The position numbers were made by a program, and so were the translations under genes. Below, one piece after another: positions 35,981-45,741 of a DNA stretch of 64,000 nt (positions within the stretch are counted from its first letter, which is position 1; the number at the start of each line of letters is the position of its first letter). The stretch comes from Xestospongia bergquistia. Lineage: Eukaryota; Porifera; Demospongiae; Haplosclerida; Petrosiidae. Where the stretch lies: contig OZ014417.1 in NCBI GenBank assembly GCA_963965975.1, positions 6,816,821-6,880,820 of the forward strand, written 5' to 3'. The notes under the pieces were generated by a model. That model had not been told where the DNA came from and made no database searches. It saw only the letters and a list, made by a program, of their open reading frames with translations.

Positions 35981-37459
35981 CTAAACATTTTTCCATGGTC
36001 GCCAGTAACCACCATGATCTGCCATATATTTACAAGCATTAGAATCATGAGGTAGAGACCCTTCTGTATGATAGCCTTGATCTTGCATCTCTCGTGGTTC
36101 TTTGGAAAACTTGTTATAACGATCCAGTAACTCTTTTAGTATATCTGGTTTCTCTTTACTAAGGTCATGTTCTTCTCGAGGATCATTGATAATGTCGTAA
36201 AGACAATTAGGATCACAGTTCTCTCCTTTTGGTCCATCACTACAAGGATAATCTAATGGAGACCACATTAAATTGTCACAGTTACGACCTTGAGCTCCTA
36301 CAATTAGTTTATAATTTCCATATATTAAAGCTCCCGAATTAGCAAAGTCATATCCAAGTACGATCTCATCATGAGACGTTTTCTCATTTTCTCCTGTAAT
36401 AATAGGCCACACGTCCATACTGTCTACAGGAAACTTGTCTGGACCAGAATCATCTGGATCAACACCAGCTAGCTTACAGAATGTAGTGTACCAATCAGCA
36501 ATGTGAATAAAACCTTGAGTAGACTTGCCTCTTCTTGAATCAGGTAAAAGACCACCATTAGCAAAGGCCAGTGATCGAACACCACCTTCAAAGAAAGTCA
36601 TTTTGCTACCTTTAAGAGGGTGGTTACTACCACTACAAGGTGCACCACCATTATCAGCAGATATTACAAATATGGTATTATCCCACATTCCTTTCTTCTT
36701 TAGTAGATCAACAACATGTCCAGTCACATTATCAGCTACACTCACCATAGCTTGATATGTACGACGACTCTTACATGTGGAATTCACTGGATATTTATTT
36801 AACCACTCATCAGGAGCTTGTAATGGAGTGTGTACATTATGTAATGGTAGATAAAGGAAGAAAGGCAAACTTGTGTCATGATTAGTGATAATGTTAGTTA
36901 AGTCATCACGATAATGATATGCATCATACGTTCCATTACGTGGATCAGGAGCAGTGTCCTTCCAAAAATCAGTAGCACATCCAGTTCGCTGAGTCATATG
37001 ATCTTCTCCTCCCCAAAGAAAACCTGATGATGTATCAAATCCTCTATTAACTGGTAAATATCCTGGTTCAAATAGTCCTTCATGCCATTTACCAACCATA
37101 TGTGTTTTATATCCTGCAGTTTTCAACTTTGCAGGTAACATAGTCATCTTAATATTAGCACCAATCAGTGAGCTTGATGGAAGGTTCCATTGGTGAACAT
37201 GATGAGGCCAACGTCCAGTTAGGAATGATGCTCTAGAAGGTGAACAGTACTTGAAGACATAATGTCGATCCAGGATAAGACCAGTCTCAGCTAGCATTTG
37301 AAAGTTAGGGGAGTAGATAGCTGGATTACGGAAGCTCACATCAGCATATCCCCAGTCATCAACCAATGCAAACACTATATTAGGTTTGGTTGATGCACTC
37401 TGTACAGCTAGTATATGTAATAGAGATGCAATGACAACAGTTGGTAGAAGCATAGCCAT
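35981..37459 (-). CDS. Arylsulfatase B/I/J-like secreted sulfatase
   Basis: 492 residues, one exon. Two in-frame ATGs lie close together (37459 MAM...; 37453); both lead into a signal peptide ending near LAVQSA. Differs from the rest in PNIVFALVDDWGYAD (Ala for Val) and loops HQWNLPSSSLIGANIKM and WGGEDHMTQRTGCATDFWKD. Catalytic residues complete. C-terminal third is of the NSGALIYGNYKLIVG type. Ends GGYWRPWKNV. Its start codon is only 52 bp from that of the divergent SGSH gene. Confidence 0.92.
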   Translation of the reverse strand: MAMLLPTVVIASLLHILAVQSASTKPNIVFALVDDWGYADVSFRNPAIYSPNFQMLAETGLILDRHYVFKYCSPSRASFLTGRWPHHVHQWNLPSSSLIGANIKMTMLPAKLKTAGYKTHMVGKWHEGLFEPGYLPVNRGFDTSSGFLWGGEDHMTQRTGCATDFWKDTAPDPRNGTYDAYHYRDDLTNIITNHDTSLPFFLYLPLHNVHTPLQAPDEWLNKYPVNSTCKSRRTYQAMVSVADNVTGHVVDLLKKKGMWDNTIFVISADNGGAPCSGSNHPLKGSKMTFFEGGVRSLAFANGGLLPDSRRGKSTQGFIHIADWYTTFCKLAGVDPDDSGPDKFPVDSMDVWPIITGENEKTSHDEIVLGYDFANSGALIYGNYKLIVGAQGRNCDNLMWSPLDYPCSDGPKGENCDPNCLYDIINDPREEHDLSKEKPDILKELLDRYNKFSKEPREMQDQGYHTEGSLPHDSNACKYMADHGGYWRPWKNV

Positions 37460-37511
37460 TTTGGAAGTTTTACAAGGGTGGGGCTAGTTAGGCGTGGTCC
37501 TTAATACTGAA
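37460..37511. promoter_or_regulatory. 52-bp divergent promoter, arylsulfatase/SGSH
   Basis: The whole space between two opposed start codons. It contains GGGTGGGGCT (37476-37485) and GGCGTGGTCC (37491-37500), G-rich words in an otherwise AT-rich region. Both 5' UTRs must be very short or overlap the other gene. Confidence 0.5.
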
Positions 37512-39026
37512 ATGCAAGTCTTGAGTGCACTTACCTATTTTGTTCTATTACTAGGTGCTCACGCCCAAACTAACAAGAAAAATGTTCTTTTGTTAGTAGC
37601 AGATGATGAAGGGATAGAGTCTCCCTTATATGGAAATGAACACATCAAGACACCGAACTTAGAGAAACTAGCAACCAGGAGTGTTCTATTCAAGCATGCC
37701 TTCACTTCAGTGAGTAGCTGCTCTCCTAGTCGTTCAGTCATTATGTCAGGACTACCTCAGCATCAAAATGGAATGTATGGATTAGAACATGCTTTTCATC
37801 ATTTTAGGTCTTTTGATGGAGTAATGAGTCTGCCACGCATTCTTAATGTGAGTAATAAATATTGGACAGGCATAATAGGAAAAAAACATGTGGCACCCGA
37901 AACAGTCTTCCCATTTGCTTACTCATTCACTGACCAAGATGGTTACAATTTAAATGATGTTGGTCGCAATATAACGCACATGAAAATATTGGCCAGGAAC
38001 TTTCTAGCTGAAGCACAAAAGAATGATATGCCTTTCTTTCTCTATATCGGCTTCTTTGATGCACACAGAGCAAGTCCTGACAGTAAATACGGAGGCTTTG
38101 CTGAAAAATTTGGAGATGGAAGTCCTGGTATGGGCATTATTCCTGACTGGACCCCAACTGATTATGATCCTGCTGACGTATATGTGCCTTATTTTACTCA
38201 AGATACTATGACTGCTCGAACTGACATTGCAGCACAATATCGTACTATCAGCAGATTAGATCAAGGTGTTGGACTAATGCTGCAAGCACTTAAAGATTAC
38301 GGTTTTGATGATAACACTTTGATAATCTATATTTCAGACAACGGCAGTCCATTTCCTAATGCTAAGACAAATTTGTATGAATGTGGAATGAATGAACCTA
38401 TGATGGTATCAAACCCAATGGATAAGTCAAGATGGGGACAGGTCAGTGATGCACTTGTTAGCTCAACTAACATAGTGCCTACGATTCTAGATTGGTTAGA
38501 AATGGAGTATCCCAAATATCATCTCTTTGGTCCAAATCCACCTCAACTTCAAAGTGCTTCCTTGTTGCCCGTAACAACAAAGGAACCAGAGAGTGGCTTT
38601 GACATTGTATTTGCCAGTCATGACTTTCATGAGTCAACAATGTATTATCCAATGAGAGTTGTACGCAACAAACAATATCGACTAATCCATAATCTCAACT
38701 TTGCAATGCCTTATCCAATGGCTACTGATCTTTATAGTTCCCCAACCTTCCTAGACATTCTGAACAACACAATGTCTAACCAGCCTACCCACTGGTTTAA
38801 AACTCTTAAAGATTACTACTATCGTGATCAATGGGAACTGTTTGACTTACAAAATGATCCACATGAGATAAAGAACTTGGCTAATGATCCTCAACATAAC
38901 TCTGTTTTAGAGGACCTGAAATCAAAGCTTACAGATTGGCGTAAGGCTACTGATGATCCATGGCTCTGTTGGCCACAAGGTGTTTTGCTTGGAAGTACTT
39001 GTCATACTTTAAACAATGGAATTTAA
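37512..39026 (+). CDS. SGSH: N-sulfoglucosamine sulfohydrolase (heparan N-sulfatase)
   Basis: Lysosomal enzyme that removes N-linked sulfate from glucosamine ends of heparan sulfate. 504 residues, close to the roughly 500 of animal SGSH, in a single exon. ATG 37512 (MQVLSALTYFVLLLGAHAQ) gives a signal peptide. Landmarks: ADDEG metal Asp pair (31-32), formylglycine Cys70 in SSCSPSRSVIMSGLPQHQNG, GIIGKKHVAPETVFPF, GFFDAHR, RIPDWTP-like IIPDWTPTDYDP, AAQYRTISRLDQGVG, YISDNGSPFPNAKTN, VHNLNFAMPYP and WELFDLQNDPHEIKNLA, all diagnostic of SGSH rather than arylsulfatases. Position of the Cys equals that of the human enzyme as I recall it. Very different from its sulfatase neighbours, so it is not a product of the local amplification. 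Confidence 0.97.
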   Translation: MQVLSALTYFVLLLGAHAQTNKKNVLLLVADDEGIESPLYGNEHIKTPNLEKLATRSVLFKHAFTSVSSCSPSRSVIMSGLPQHQNGMYGLEHAFHHFRSFDGVMSLPRILNVSNKYWTGIIGKKHVAPETVFPFAYSFTDQDGYNLNDVGRNITHMKILARNFLAEAQKNDMPFFLYIGFFDAHRASPDSKYGGFAEKFGDGSPGMGIIPDWTPTDYDPADVYVPYFTQDTMTARTDIAAQYRTISRLDQGVGLMLQALKDYGFDDNTLIIYISDNGSPFPNAKTNLYECGMNEPMMVSNPMDKSRWGQVSDALVSSTNIVPTILDWLEMEYPKYHLFGPNPPQLQSASLLPVTTKEPESGFDIVFASHDFHESTMYYPMRVVRNKQYRLIHNLNFAMPYPMATDLYSSPTFLDILNNTMSNQPTHWFKTLKDYYYRDQWELFDLQNDPHEIKNLANDPQHNSVLEDLKSKLTDWRKATDDPWLCWPQGVLLGSTCHTLNNGI

Positions 39027-39559
39027 ATATTATAATGTATGCTGATCTAGTTATTGATTTGTGATTGCCATTATTGATATATGTATATGCAGTTGTGCAT
39101 TTAGTATTGGTAATGCTATTGTACTGATTGACCTTTACTATACTTTGTGCTGTTGTAAATGTTAACTCTTTGACTCATTAACAATAAAGATTGATAATAT
39201 ATGTATGATGCTATTATTCATGTGAATTAAACCTTTCCATGTATAATGTAGATATTGCCTTCAAAAGGAATGTCAATAAAATGTATTCTTATATATCTTG
39301 CTTTTTGAATTCTGTCAGAATGAATGGAATAAATTTAATAGACCATGTGTTAATAACTCACAAATACAATGCAGAAATTTGTTCCTGACATGTGTGTTGT
39401 ACAGTAGATCTGCTAGTCAGAAAGAGTTTTTATATTGAATGATGTACTGCACCTAAAATGAATCTATTATGCCTTTTTCTGTATATGTGTATTCACTTAT
39501 TCATAACTTTAACTATAATCACGCTGTGGTCCACACGCGAGCTCCACCCAAGTTTTGAA
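39027..39559. other. Intergenic, SGSH 3' end and GTPase 5' region
   Basis: AATAAAG at 39183 is a likely SGSH polyadenylation signal. AGCTCCACCC at 39540-39549 is the inverse of the GGGTGGAGCT word found upstream of the 16846 gene. An in-frame ATG at 39458 could extend the next gene. Confidence 0.5.
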
Positions 39560-40615
39560 ATGGCTGAAGCAGTTTTTGAAGAGATAATCGTTCAAGAAGT
39601 GGAGCATCCGAACCAAAATATTACTGATGAGACCAGCTTTAGCAAGAAAAACGTTGTTAAAATTCTCATAGTAGGAGAAACTGGTTCTGGAAAGTCAACA
39701 TTAATCAATGCCATGCTTGGGGAAACTTTGGCTCGCACTGGTTATGGTCCAAATATAACACAAACGTGCTTGGAAGTTCATTATGGAAATTATGAAGGAA
39801 CACATGTTAAAGTATTTGAATCATTAGGGTTTCTCCACCCAAACTTTGAGGACAAAACTATCATAAAAAACATTACTAAATTGTATCCTATCAATACCTT
39901 TGACATCTTAATAATCTGCCATAGAATGAATACAAGGGTAGATGATAGAGTTAAACGAATGCTATCTGTATTGAGTAAAAAGGTCAACAAAGAATTATGG
40001 AGTTGCACAATTGTTGTACTGACATTTGCCAATTTTTTCTTACAGCAAAAAGAAATTAAAGAGCTAACAACACAAGACGCCCGAAAAGAAGTGATGTTAA
40101 GACATGTTGATGCCAGTAAGGAAACCTTCAAGGTTTTTACAAAAAAGAAAGTCGAAGAACAAATTTTTAAAGAAATTCCATTTGTAGTTGCTGGAGCAGT
40201 TGATGAACTAAAATTACCTACTACACATAATTGGATTACTGACGTCTGGAATGCTTGCATTCATCGATGTAAAGCTGTAGATACTGTTAAGCCAAGTAAA
40301 AAATCTTTTTTCCGTTTTCACCAAAAAACGAAACTTGGAAAACATACAACAGTCTCAGTCTCACTAGCAGAAAGTGATAGTGATGACGCCATGTCTGAAC
40401 ACACTCATGAATACAATGCTACAACAAATAATACAGAACTAATAGTTAATGAAGTTTTCAACACATCTTCTACAGTCCTTATTCCTGATATCCAGATAGA
40501 TGCAGGTGAAATTCTAAGAGATAGTAAAGATTTTGGATTTGAAAGTCTCCAGAAAAAACTAGAAGAGTTTTCTTCTTGTTTGATGCCTGAAGACTTAAAA
40601 GTTAACACAATGTAA
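39560..40615 (+). CDS. AIG1/GIMAP-like P-loop GTPase with degenerate G3 motif
   Basis: 351 residues from ATG 39560 (MAEAVFEEIIVQE). An in-frame ATG at 39458 would add 34 mostly hydrophobic residues that look like a membrane anchor; I prefer the shorter form because the added stretch overlaps a likely promoter. G1 P-loop is intact: ILIVGETGSGKSTLINAML. The G3 position, normally DTPG, reads VFESLGF, so the catalytic Asp and Pro-Gly are lost. G4 is LTFAN, a form seen in AIG1-like families in place of NKxD. The GTPase domain ends near residue 240; the remaining 110 residues are Ser/Asp-rich and low in complexity, with a basic stretch KPSKKSFFRFHQKTK. Nucleotide binding is plausible, hydrolysis doubtful. 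Intronless. Confidence 0.78.
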   Translation: MAEAVFEEIIVQEVEHPNQNITDETSFSKKNVVKILIVGETGSGKSTLINAMLGETLARTGYGPNITQTCLEVHYGNYEGTHVKVFESLGFLHPNFEDKTIIKNITKLYPINTFDILIICHRMNTRVDDRVKRMLSVLSKKVNKELWSCTIVVLTFANFFLQQKEIKELTTQDARKEVMLRHVDASKETFKVFTKKKVEEQIFKEIPFVVAGAVDELKLPTTHNWITDVWNACIHRCKAVDTVKPSKKSFFRFHQKTKLGKHTTVSVSLAESDSDDAMSEHTHEYNATTNNTELIVNEVFNTSSTVLIPDIQIDAGEILRDSKDFGFESLQKKLEEFSSCLMPEDLKVNTM

Positions 40616-41243
40616 CAACAGTTTTAAGAATATTTAAGAAAGTTTAAGAATATTAAATTTATTGTATTATGATCTTATTTATTTGTTAATAACTCTTTAA
40701 TAATTATCATTTTTATATTATTTATTTTATCTTTCTATTATGTATAACTTATACATTTATCTAGATCTTAAAATTAAAAATATAAACTACAAGGTCTATA
40801 ATAACTATAATATCAGGAAGTTTAAAAGGTCACTCCTACAATTTATTAATATACATAATATACATAGCAATGGCCATGTCAATAGGCAGTCCACAGGTGT
40901 GCCTTTCAACATTATTGTTTTTTGAAATCAAAGGATGGCATTTATATGTAATTCTCAGTTATCTTGTTAACTTGCTATTTTCAGTAAAACATTGAAACAA
41001 AAAATATATAGATAAAATGTACAAGTACTCTATAAGTTATGAACACAACGTAAACAAAAAAATAAAGAGATTTATTGGAAACAAAATAAAACATTTTAGT
41101 TCAGCCAAGCAGCTATAGAGAGCCATTAAAAATGAATTATCATCATTGCAACCAAAGATTAAAACTCAATCTATTATATCAGCAACTAACTACACATACA
41201 CTCTTAAAAATACTATTTTTTTTCAGATATACACTATAATATA
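40616..41243. other. Intergenic between convergent genes
   Basis: Strongly AT-rich. AATAAA on the minus strand near 41069-41074 (and others near 41050) suits the 3' end of the phosphatase gene. No gene seen. Confidence 0.5.
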
Positions 41244-44200
41244 TTACACGACCATCTCAGCAAATTCATTAACAGTTAAAGTATGGCTTGGTGAGCTAGA
41301 GCTGATGTCATTGTCCTCCTCATTCTCTTGTAATGTCTGTTCATCAGATAGTCTAGTGGTTAGATAAAGAACCAGTCAATACAAAGTATTTGCTTGCCAA
41401 CACCCAACAAAATAGACAATAAGTTAGTAGTCAAGAGACAATATAGAAGTTACATAATACATAACTATAACAGGATGTGGCTAATTGTCCAGGATGTCCT
41501 TATGGCATATTCATAAAGCTGTACAATGTACATGTGTATTTAACATGGGATTATCATGATATGTTTCCAACATTTGGTTATATCATCACAAAGTCCCAAA
41601 GCAATCAAAACATCTTACTGTAAACATTGGAGGAAGGCATTGAGTGATACTGACATCATATGGCATCATCAAAGTACACAAGACATGTCTATGCCTGCCT
41701 AAGGAATGCATTAAATTATCTAGTTGGCACAAAAATATTATAGTAGACACATTATCTCCAACTGAGGGCACTATAAGCCAGTAAACTGATAAATATATAC
41801 ATAGCTATGACTAGTCACATTTTGTGTATGTTATATAAGCAACTTTGTGCATGCACATTGTACTATCTACACTTAGTGAATAGTATTATAATTTAATAAA
41901 AAGCCATACTAGATTTAAAGTACACATTGGCAACGCTATTCATAAAGTCATAAACACTCACAAAAATGACAGGAAGACATAACTTACTCTATTGTGTTGA
42001 CAGGCACAGGCAAGCTCTCTTCAGGGCCATTGGACATGCAGTCCATATCACTACAAATGCCACTGCTTGTACTTGATGTACTGCTACCACTATCACTGCC
42101 TGCATCAACTGAGAGTCTCTGAGATCTAAAGAGAGGACAATGGGTAAGAGAGTGTTTTCTTGAGGTAATCCATAATTATGTAGCTTTAAAATGACATCAT
42201 ACATAAGGCAATCCAAACATACAACAAGTTAATTTAAGTGCTACTTTTCAATACCAAATTTTATTTTATGCTACAATGGCTACCACTCTCATCATTACTG
42301 AAACTAAAATTGCATACAATTACATTGTACCTGTATTCACTGTAATTACATGTACACAAGTGAGTAAACAGTAAAAACAATATTGATGACAGTCAACGTA
42401 CCTGAGTGATATGAAGGTATGATTTGGATAACGTGCATCTTCTCTTTTGAGATCTGGTTTAATCTTTTTTTCCTCGGGAGGTAGAAGTGACACGCCCTCA
42501 TCTTCCTCCTCCTCAATGAGTGGAGTATGCTTTCTCTTAAGAGGACTGGGAGTGTGATCTGTATGGAGTAAGAATGAATGATTATGCATAGAGATAACTC
42601 TTGATATTAATATGTCTACAATAAAAACTATTATTCAAGCTTATTTAAACAATGGGTGTTACAAGTCAACCTAGGTAAGCAGAAAGGTCTATCTCAGTCA
42701 GCATTACTATATTGTTACCTTTAGATTCAGTCATATCCAGTTCCTTATCATGGAATCCTATTGGGTTTAACTCTGATGTAGTGATGATACTTGTCTCCAT
42801 CTCTTCAGAAGTAGTAGAAGGTAAGTTCATTGCAGGGATAGAAAGATCAGAGATAGGAGTAAGAGAAGATGAAGACTTTACATGTCGGTGTAATCCTCTT
42901 CTAAAGAGGATAAAGAGAATAAAAATGAAAAAGCCAAATATGTGTAGTCGGAGATTAACCACATCATCTTTATCACACTATATAGATCACACACTTTTAA
43001 TGCTTTTAAAGTATGTATTGCAATCTACTGTTAGCAAACAAGGTGATATCAAGTAGTCTGACATATTACATAAGCAAGTCTACTGTTGACATAGAGTATA
43101 CACTACCTATACATAGTATATAGTCTGGAGCATCTACAAATGATAGTTTACGATATTATATTACTATGTATGGTAACTTTGGTTTGTTATATTACTAACC
43201 TTGCCAATTCTTTTTCTAAAGAATGCTTCTTATGCTTCTTGTGCTTACGACGATGTCTTAACTTAACTTTATTCTCATATTCTACCTTTACGCCCTCTGA
43301 CCAGACCTCTCTGATATATTCTGAGCTGCCAGATCTGTTCTGAGTCAGATGTCTTAGTTGCACTGGAGAGCTTGAGGATGTACTTGGTTGATCTGGTATT
43401 ACAGGAGTGGGTGAGTGGTTATGACGATCGTTACTCATTTGAATTGAATCAACCTGGTCACTAGGTATACCAGTAGTTCTTGTATTTTCAGTGATGGAGG
43501 TTGCTGCATCCACAGATTCAGATGAGTTACTGACACTAGATGGATCACAACAGTCAGTCTCTTCTTCGCTAAGATACGCAATCAACACAGCAATGTTATC
43601 AGCTTGAAGTCTGCGTCTCTCCCAACGTTTCAGGGCTTCTTGTATAAGAGCTGTTACAACGTCCTTAGGCTGATGGTAAATATCTGAATCATCTTCGTAC
43701 TCGTCAACAAATGAGACCACTTCAGTGGGTGTCATGACATTCCAAAGACCGTCACTAGCGATAACAATGAATTTTTGAACTGACAAGTCCAAAGGAAAGG
43801 CATAGACATAGGGTACTGGAGAGACAGTATAATTTCCTGTCTTTGAGCTATATGACCAGTAGTCACCAAGTGATCGAGAGACACTCAAAAAGGGAATCAT
43901 ATCAATTTCCTTTTTCCCATTAGATTTAGCTCTTTGCCGCTCCCATACAACTCTCATGACACCTTTTAAACTCAAAGCAACCTTCCCACCTATTGGGATA
44001 ACAGATAATGATAACAATATATATTTAGAGTACTAACATTCTAGGAATAGCAAGCATTCACCAGTAGCAAATGTCAAAGGCTTAGAGCAATTAAAAAGCT
44101 CTTATCACTTAGCACCAATCAATTGTTAAATCCTTAAACTCTCAAGATATGAGGCAAGACTAAACTTGCCTTTAGAAAGGAACACCTACCACTTAGCATG

Positions 44201-45108
44201 ACAACATACAAACAAGCATAAACACTATTTTAAGGTAGTACATACATGTAAATGACACAGTAAATTCACATAATACAGTACAAGCACAAACACAATACAC
44301 TTAAGTACATGTAGTATTACAAGTACACATAACATTATGACTCATCATTAGGTCATCATGGTGACCTTTAATACTTTTCTTACCTAAACTTCTAATATGC
44401 TCTTGTTCATTTGGGTCGTCGGGTTTATGGTCCTTGGTCAACAGTTGAGCAACTACTTGTGGTTGTCCAGGCTCACCAAATCGAGGATTTCTGACTCCCA
44501 TGATCCCTGTTGAGTCACCGACGTTAGCCACAAAAATGTGATTCTTTCTAAAGATAACGGTTGAAGCAGTTGTCCCAGCTGTACTTAGATCTCCTGTCTT
44601 ATTTGGTTGCCATGATGCTAGAGAATGGAACAGAGGGAAAAGGTAACACTTCCTCAACACACCCAGTAGCCTATTGTAGACCACAGCAATCAGGAGCTAC
44701 TCAAATAAATGCTTAGTAAAGAGCATCCTCTTCGTACCCACTTTACACTAAAGCTATTACACGAGTACAGTACTTTAAACATGTTTTGCCCTTACCTCGA
44801 CTGGCTAACATGGTTTCGTGTAGCTCGAGATAAGCGTCTAAGATCGCCTCTTTTACGCTGTCGACATCATGCGTTTGAAATTTAGACTGTTTTTGAATTG
44901 TCTCCCAAAGATGTTCACGAGCGTACCTGGCAGCTTCCTTGCCGCCATGGCCGTCGAACACTCCAACATACGCCTGTTCCTTCATTTCGGGTACCTTTCG
45001 CAGTTTCTCGTTGGGACTCAGATTGACAGCGATGTAATCCTCCATATGTTTTCGACCGCCGGCATTTGTCTCTGCAGTGACCGATATTGTCACTCCATTC
45101 GAAGGCAT
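41244..45108 (-). CDS. PPM1D: PP2C-family serine/threonine phosphatase, Wip1/PPM1D-like
   Basis: Seven exons, all in phase: 44796-45108, 44384-44617, 43200-43989, 42719-42900, 42402-42558, 41988-42125, 41244-41352; 640 residues (human Wip1 is about 605). ATG 45108 (MPSNGVTISV) is the only start in frame downstream of a stop and fits the short PPM1D N-terminus. Motifs in order: AGGRKHMED, VGVFDGHGGKEAARYAREHLW, STAGTTAS, VANVGDSTG, KDHKPDDPNEQEHI, VVWERQR, IPFLSVSRSLGDYWSY, IASDGLWNVMTP, LQADNIAVLI; the metal-binding Asp and Gly residues are all there. SRSLGDYWSY matches Wip1 (ARALGDLWSY) better than other PP2Cs. The tail is Ser/Thr-rich with basic clusters (HRRKHKKHKK; PLKRKH) that may be nuclear signals. 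In animals Wip1 switches off the DNA-damage/p53 response. If exon 6 were not spliced at GA/GTAAGT, a stop follows at once, so a shorter form is possible. Confidence 0.88.
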
Positions 45109-45741
45109 TCTCTTGATTTCGTAGTCTTGTTCACCGATTAAAGAAGATACGATACTCTCTCCTTGTAATAGATTACTTTCGAGTCTCCCAAAGCGAGTTT
45201 TATAACAGCGCGGGTTCAAAGAAGTCCAATAAACACTTTCTTTATGTCTTGTCAAGAATTTCACCAAAAGACACCATCAATTATAATCAAAGTCAGTGTT
45301 AAATAGTCACAAGACAGAGAGGATGCCGAAGTTCCTGCTCGCTAGAATGCACTTCTTGCAAATAATGAGTTTGAAAATATTTATTTTGGGTGTGCTTGTC
45401 TCAACGCGCCTTGCTTTACCGCAACTTAGCAACAGCCAATCAAACAAGTCAGCCAAATGAATATTACATAATTATGGTAGAAAACTCTGGTTGCATCATA
45501 AATTTACTAGAATACTCTTATCAATGGCATTGTGCAATATAGTAGACATTGTGTCTTCATAGGTCTTTCACAAGACAGTACAAGTACTAGCATTTTTCCC
45601 TTATTAATTAATGTACTGATTTTACTATGACAATTGAGTAACTGAATTTTTTCACAACACAACATTCACAGAACCATTAAATGTGTCATAATATAACAAC
45701 AACAATATCGAATGAGATCATAAGAAAACTGTCCCAGTTAA
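45109..45741. other. Intergenic, phosphatase promoter side and Sm-D3 3' side
   Basis: 45109-45270 is open upstream of the phosphatase ATG but has no in-frame ATG and is probably 5' UTR. CGCGCC and a GCGCGGG word near 45205 and 45406 are local GC-rich spots. Nothing else recognised. Confidence 0.45.

Noticed and set aside
6277..37459. Bacterial operon or contaminant origin for the sulfatase block
   Set aside because: Signal peptides, AT-rich spacers, relics, interleaved spliced animal genes and divergent layout show it is integrated eukaryotic DNA.
40740..40925. Small ORF after the GTPase
   Set aside because: AT-rich low-complexity translation without any recognisable feature.
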